This document shows positions 62,442-64,000 of a DNA stretch of 64,000 nt, in pieces. The DNA comes from an uncultured Pelagibacteraceae bacterium (GTDB taxonomy: Bacteria; Pseudomonadota; Alphaproteobacteria; Pelagibacterales; Pelagibacteraceae). The stretch's first letter is position 1, and the number at the start of each line of letters is the position of its first letter. The notes below the pieces were generated by a model. It made no database searches and was not told where the DNA came from. It worked only from the letters and a program-made list of their open reading frames with translations. The translations under genes and the position numbers were made by a program. The stretch spans positions 54,691 to 118,690 of the forward strand of contig CACMOZ010000004.1 of the NCBI GenBank assembly GCA_902615435.1, in the 5' to 3' direction.

Positions 62442-63637
62442 TATTTAATATATCTTAAGGATCTTTTTAAATCATTTATTAAATCCTTTGGATCCTCTAA
62501 ACCAATGTGCAATCTGACAATATGTTCATCTTTATTAAATCTAAAATACTTTCTGCCTTGAAGGTACTCATCTTTTTTACTTGAACGAAGCTCTTGTAAA
62601 ATTGCAAGACTTTCAAATCCTCCCCAACTATAACCTATTCCGAATAACTCTAAAGAATTAACAAATTTAATTACTGAGGATTTTTTTTTACTTTTTATAA
62701 CTATAGACAATAATCCAGTAGCACCTGAGTAATATTTTTTCCATAACTTATAGTTCTTACTTGACGGATTATGAGGATATAAAATTTCTTTTACCTTTTT
62801 TTGTTTTTTTAAAAAATTAATAATTTGCTTTGTATTCTCATAATGTTGATTTAATCTTGTATCTAATGTTCTTAAACCTCTTATAATTAAATAAGCTTCA
62901 TCTGCAGACATTCTATATCCGGAAAGTTTATAAAAGAACATTACTTGTTTAAAAACTTTTTTATTAACTGCAAGTGAGCCACCCATTGCATCAGAATGTC
63001 CTGAAAAATATTTTGTTGCAGATGAGAAAGACATATCAAATCCAAGTTTTAATGGTTTAAGATATAATGGAGTTCCCCATGTATTATCAAGAAAAGTAAA
63101 AATTTTTTTCTTTTTAGCTAAATTAACAATTTGGGATAAATCTTGAAATTCAAAAGTATTACTTCCAGGATTTTCCACTAGTATCATTTTTGTTTTTTTG
63201 TTTACTTTATTTTTTAAATCTTCAAATGATTCTGGATTATAAAATTTTGCCAGAACATCAAATTCTTTTAGAAGCTTTTCAGATATTTCTTTTGTTGGCC
63301 CATAAACATTATCTGAAACTAAAATTTCATCTCCAGGTCTACATAAACTCATGATTGCTAAAGCAACTCCACCAAATCCAGTACCTGTTAAAAATACATG
63401 AAATGCTTGCTCTAGCTCTTTCAAAATATTCTCTAATTCAATGGTTGTTGAACTCCCATATCGACCGTAACTATAGTGACTAACTTGCTGGTGTTTTTTA
63501 ATTTTTTTTTCGTGCTGATAAAGCTCCTGCATGGAGTTGAAAAGAATAGTGGAAGCTCTTATTACAGCTGGGTTTGCAGATCTGTTGGAATTATCTTTTG
63601 TAGGATGTTTAAGAAATGTCTTGATGGATTTTTTCAT
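62441..63637 (-). CDS. metC: cystathionine beta-lyase-like PLP enzyme (Cys/Met metabolism family)
   Basis: About 398 residues from the ATG at 63637; the frame is open further but without a better start. Blocks: PLP-phosphate loop FLTGTGFGGVALAIMSL near residue 79, Asp in FTFLDNTWGTPLY near 183 and the Schiff-base Lys in FSSATKYFSGHSDAMGG near 204. Usual Tyr residues are in SHYSYGRYGSST near 53. The family cleaves cystathionine or methionine; the HSDAMGG block is like MetC-type beta-lyases. It is coupled to an MFS gene, so a role in exchange of sulfur amino acids is possible. Confidence 0.82.
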   Translation of the reverse strand: MKKSIKTFLKHPTKDNSNRSANPAVIRASTILFNSMQELYQHEKKIKKHQQVSHYSYGRYGSSTTIELENILKELEQAFHVFLTGTGFGGVALAIMSLCRPGDEILVSDNVYGPTKEISEKLLKEFDVLAKFYNPESFEDLKNKVNKKTKMILVENPGSNTFEFQDLSQIVNLAKKKKIFTFLDNTWGTPLYLKPLKLGFDMSFSSATKYFSGHSDAMGGSLAVNKKVFKQVMFFYKLSGYRMSADEAYLIIRGLRTLDTRLNQHYENTKQIINFLKKQKKVKEILYPHNPSSKNYKLWKKYYSGATGLLSIVIKSKKKSSVIKFVNSLELFGIGYSWGGFESLAILQELRSSKKDEYLQGRKYFRFNKDEHIVRLHIGLEDPKDLINDLKRSLRYIK

Positions 63638-63701
63638 AAATAATTGTAATTGATCTTTATATATTAATTGTCTAATTAAGATACTAAAAGGAGGCAAAAA
63701 T

Positions 63702-63785
63702 ATGGGTTATCCAAAAAAGCACCGTGGAAGAAGAAAAATCGGCTCAAAAAAAAGAAGAGCAAGAAAAAGAAATAAGAAAAAATAA
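63702..63785 (+). CDS. 27-residue highly basic small protein, unknown function
   Basis: A tiny gene (starts MGYPKKHRGRRKIG) with a perfect Shine-Dalgarno, AAAAGGAGGCAAAAAT, ahead of the ATG. Nine Lys and seven Arg occur among 27 residues, as in small ribosomal or RNA-binding proteins such as Thx or AURKAIP1/COX24-type peptides, but I find no clear match to either. It is divergent from the cystathionine lyase gene and 15 bp upstream of the next gene, perhaps an operon. Confidence 0.7.
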   Translation: MGYPKKHRGRRKIGSKKRRARKRNKKK

Positions 63786-63800
63786 TCAAAATATATTTTT

Positions 63801-64000
63801 ATGAATGAAATAGCTCAGGTAAGAAAATTGAGTTTATGGATATTTTTTACTCCATTATTAGCTATAAATCTTTGTTTATTAATTTCTCAAAATTATGAAA
63901 TTTTGGAGAATACTTTTCTCTCAGTTGATATGCTCGGACGATCAGGATTTTCTATACCATATTTAGATGGTAGCTTATCAATTAGTAGAGCATCAAGAAC
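63801..64000 (+). CDS. membrane protein, N-terminal fragment
   Basis: The first 66 codons (MNEIAQVRKLSLWIFFTPLL...) reach the right edge. A membrane span covers about residues 10-29 (WIFFTPLLAINLCLLIS), then an extracytoplasmic-looking segment with GFSIPYLDGSLSISRASR. It may belong to a multi-span family resembling Frag1/DRAM-like proteins, but the fragment is too short to decide. It follows the 27-residue gene by 15 bp. Confidence 0.6.
   Translation, partial: MNEIAQVRKLSLWIFFTPLLAINLCLLISQNYEILENTFLSVDMLGRSGFSIPYLDGSLSISRASR

Noticed and set aside
63638..63697. N-terminal extension of the cystathionine lyase-like gene
   Set aside because: It would overlap the ribosome site of the divergent small gene, and there is no ATG start in the extension.
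1..64000. CRISPR arrays, prophage, integrase or insertion sequence
   Set aside because: No regularly spaced direct repeats and no transposase, integrase or phage protein were found by eye.

Overview
This window looks like a chromosomal segment of a streamlined, AT-rich marine alphaproteobacterium of the SAR11 clade (Pelagibacterales). The reasons are strongly AT-biased codon use with lysine- and asparagine-rich proteins, near-absent intergenic space, many stop/start overlaps (TAATG, TAGTG, ATGA), and a gene set familiar from marine bacteria: taurine and TRAP uptake, Xsc, AprBAM and a TauE-type exporter. The taxon is inferred from style and gene content; no rRNA marker lies in the window.

Layout. 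(1) 1-4857: a polyamine by-product (methylthioadenosine, MTA) salvage cluster with the edge of a SpeD-like decarboxylase, a class II aldolase, a secreted dienelactone-hydrolase-like protein, MtnA, a tautomerase, MtnP and divergent Apt. (2) 4854-24840: a surface-glycan island of two convergent operons. The plus-strand operon makes dTDP-deoxyhexoses (RmlB, RmlA, RmlC, FdtA-like, C-methyltransferase, FdtB-like) and ends in an HddC-GmhB fusion. The minus-strand operon starts 37 bp after a tRNA-Met and encodes an acetolactate-synthase-like ThDP enzyme, a B12-type radical SAM protein, an orphan E1-alpha/E1-beta pair, HddA, a ColD-like PLP 3-dehydratase with His in place of the PLP lysine, an RmlC-like epimerase and an SDR. 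Together these suggest GDP-heptose and possibly branched-chain sugars. (3) 25317-35402: taurine use (alanine dehydrogenase, taurine-pyruvate aminotransferase, TauABC with an unusual permease) plus a racemase, an LDH2-family dehydrogenase, phosphotransacetylase and a methyltransferase. (4) 35403-38083: a tight operon of small proteins, most of them ferredoxin-fold (DABB/GYD/ABM/DUF1330-like), with one membrane and one exported protein; function unknown. (5) 38169-47431: a probable 2,3-dihydroxypropane-1-sulfonate (DHPS) module (TRAP transporter, HpsN-like HisD homologue, Zn-alcohol dehydrogenase, GMC oxidoreductase, TerC, two SDRs). (6) 47428-51563: SGNH hydrolase, M23 peptidase and a carbamoyltransferase/DUF5989/SxtJ cassette. 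(7) 51572-59950: Xsc, SuyAB, a HIT protein, a TauE-like exporter and AprABM. (8) 60003-64000: a small HxGH nucleotidyltransferase, a CADD-like protein, an intergenic patch with two DnaA-box matches, an MFS transporter, a cystathionine beta-lyase-like enzyme, a 27-residue basic protein and the start of a membrane protein.

How it fits together. Taurine would be imported by TauABC, deaminated by Tpa (alanine recycled by Ald) and cleaved by Xsc to sulfite and acetyl phosphate, which Pta turns into acetyl-CoA. DHPS would enter by the TRAP system, be oxidised by the HpsN-like enzyme to sulfolactate and be split by SuyAB to pyruvate and sulfite. Both routes release sulfite, which can leave through the TauE-like protein or be oxidised to APS by AprBA/AprM. 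No classical sat gene is present, so the fate of APS is open; a HIT protein and a small HxGH nucleotidyltransferase are the local candidates.
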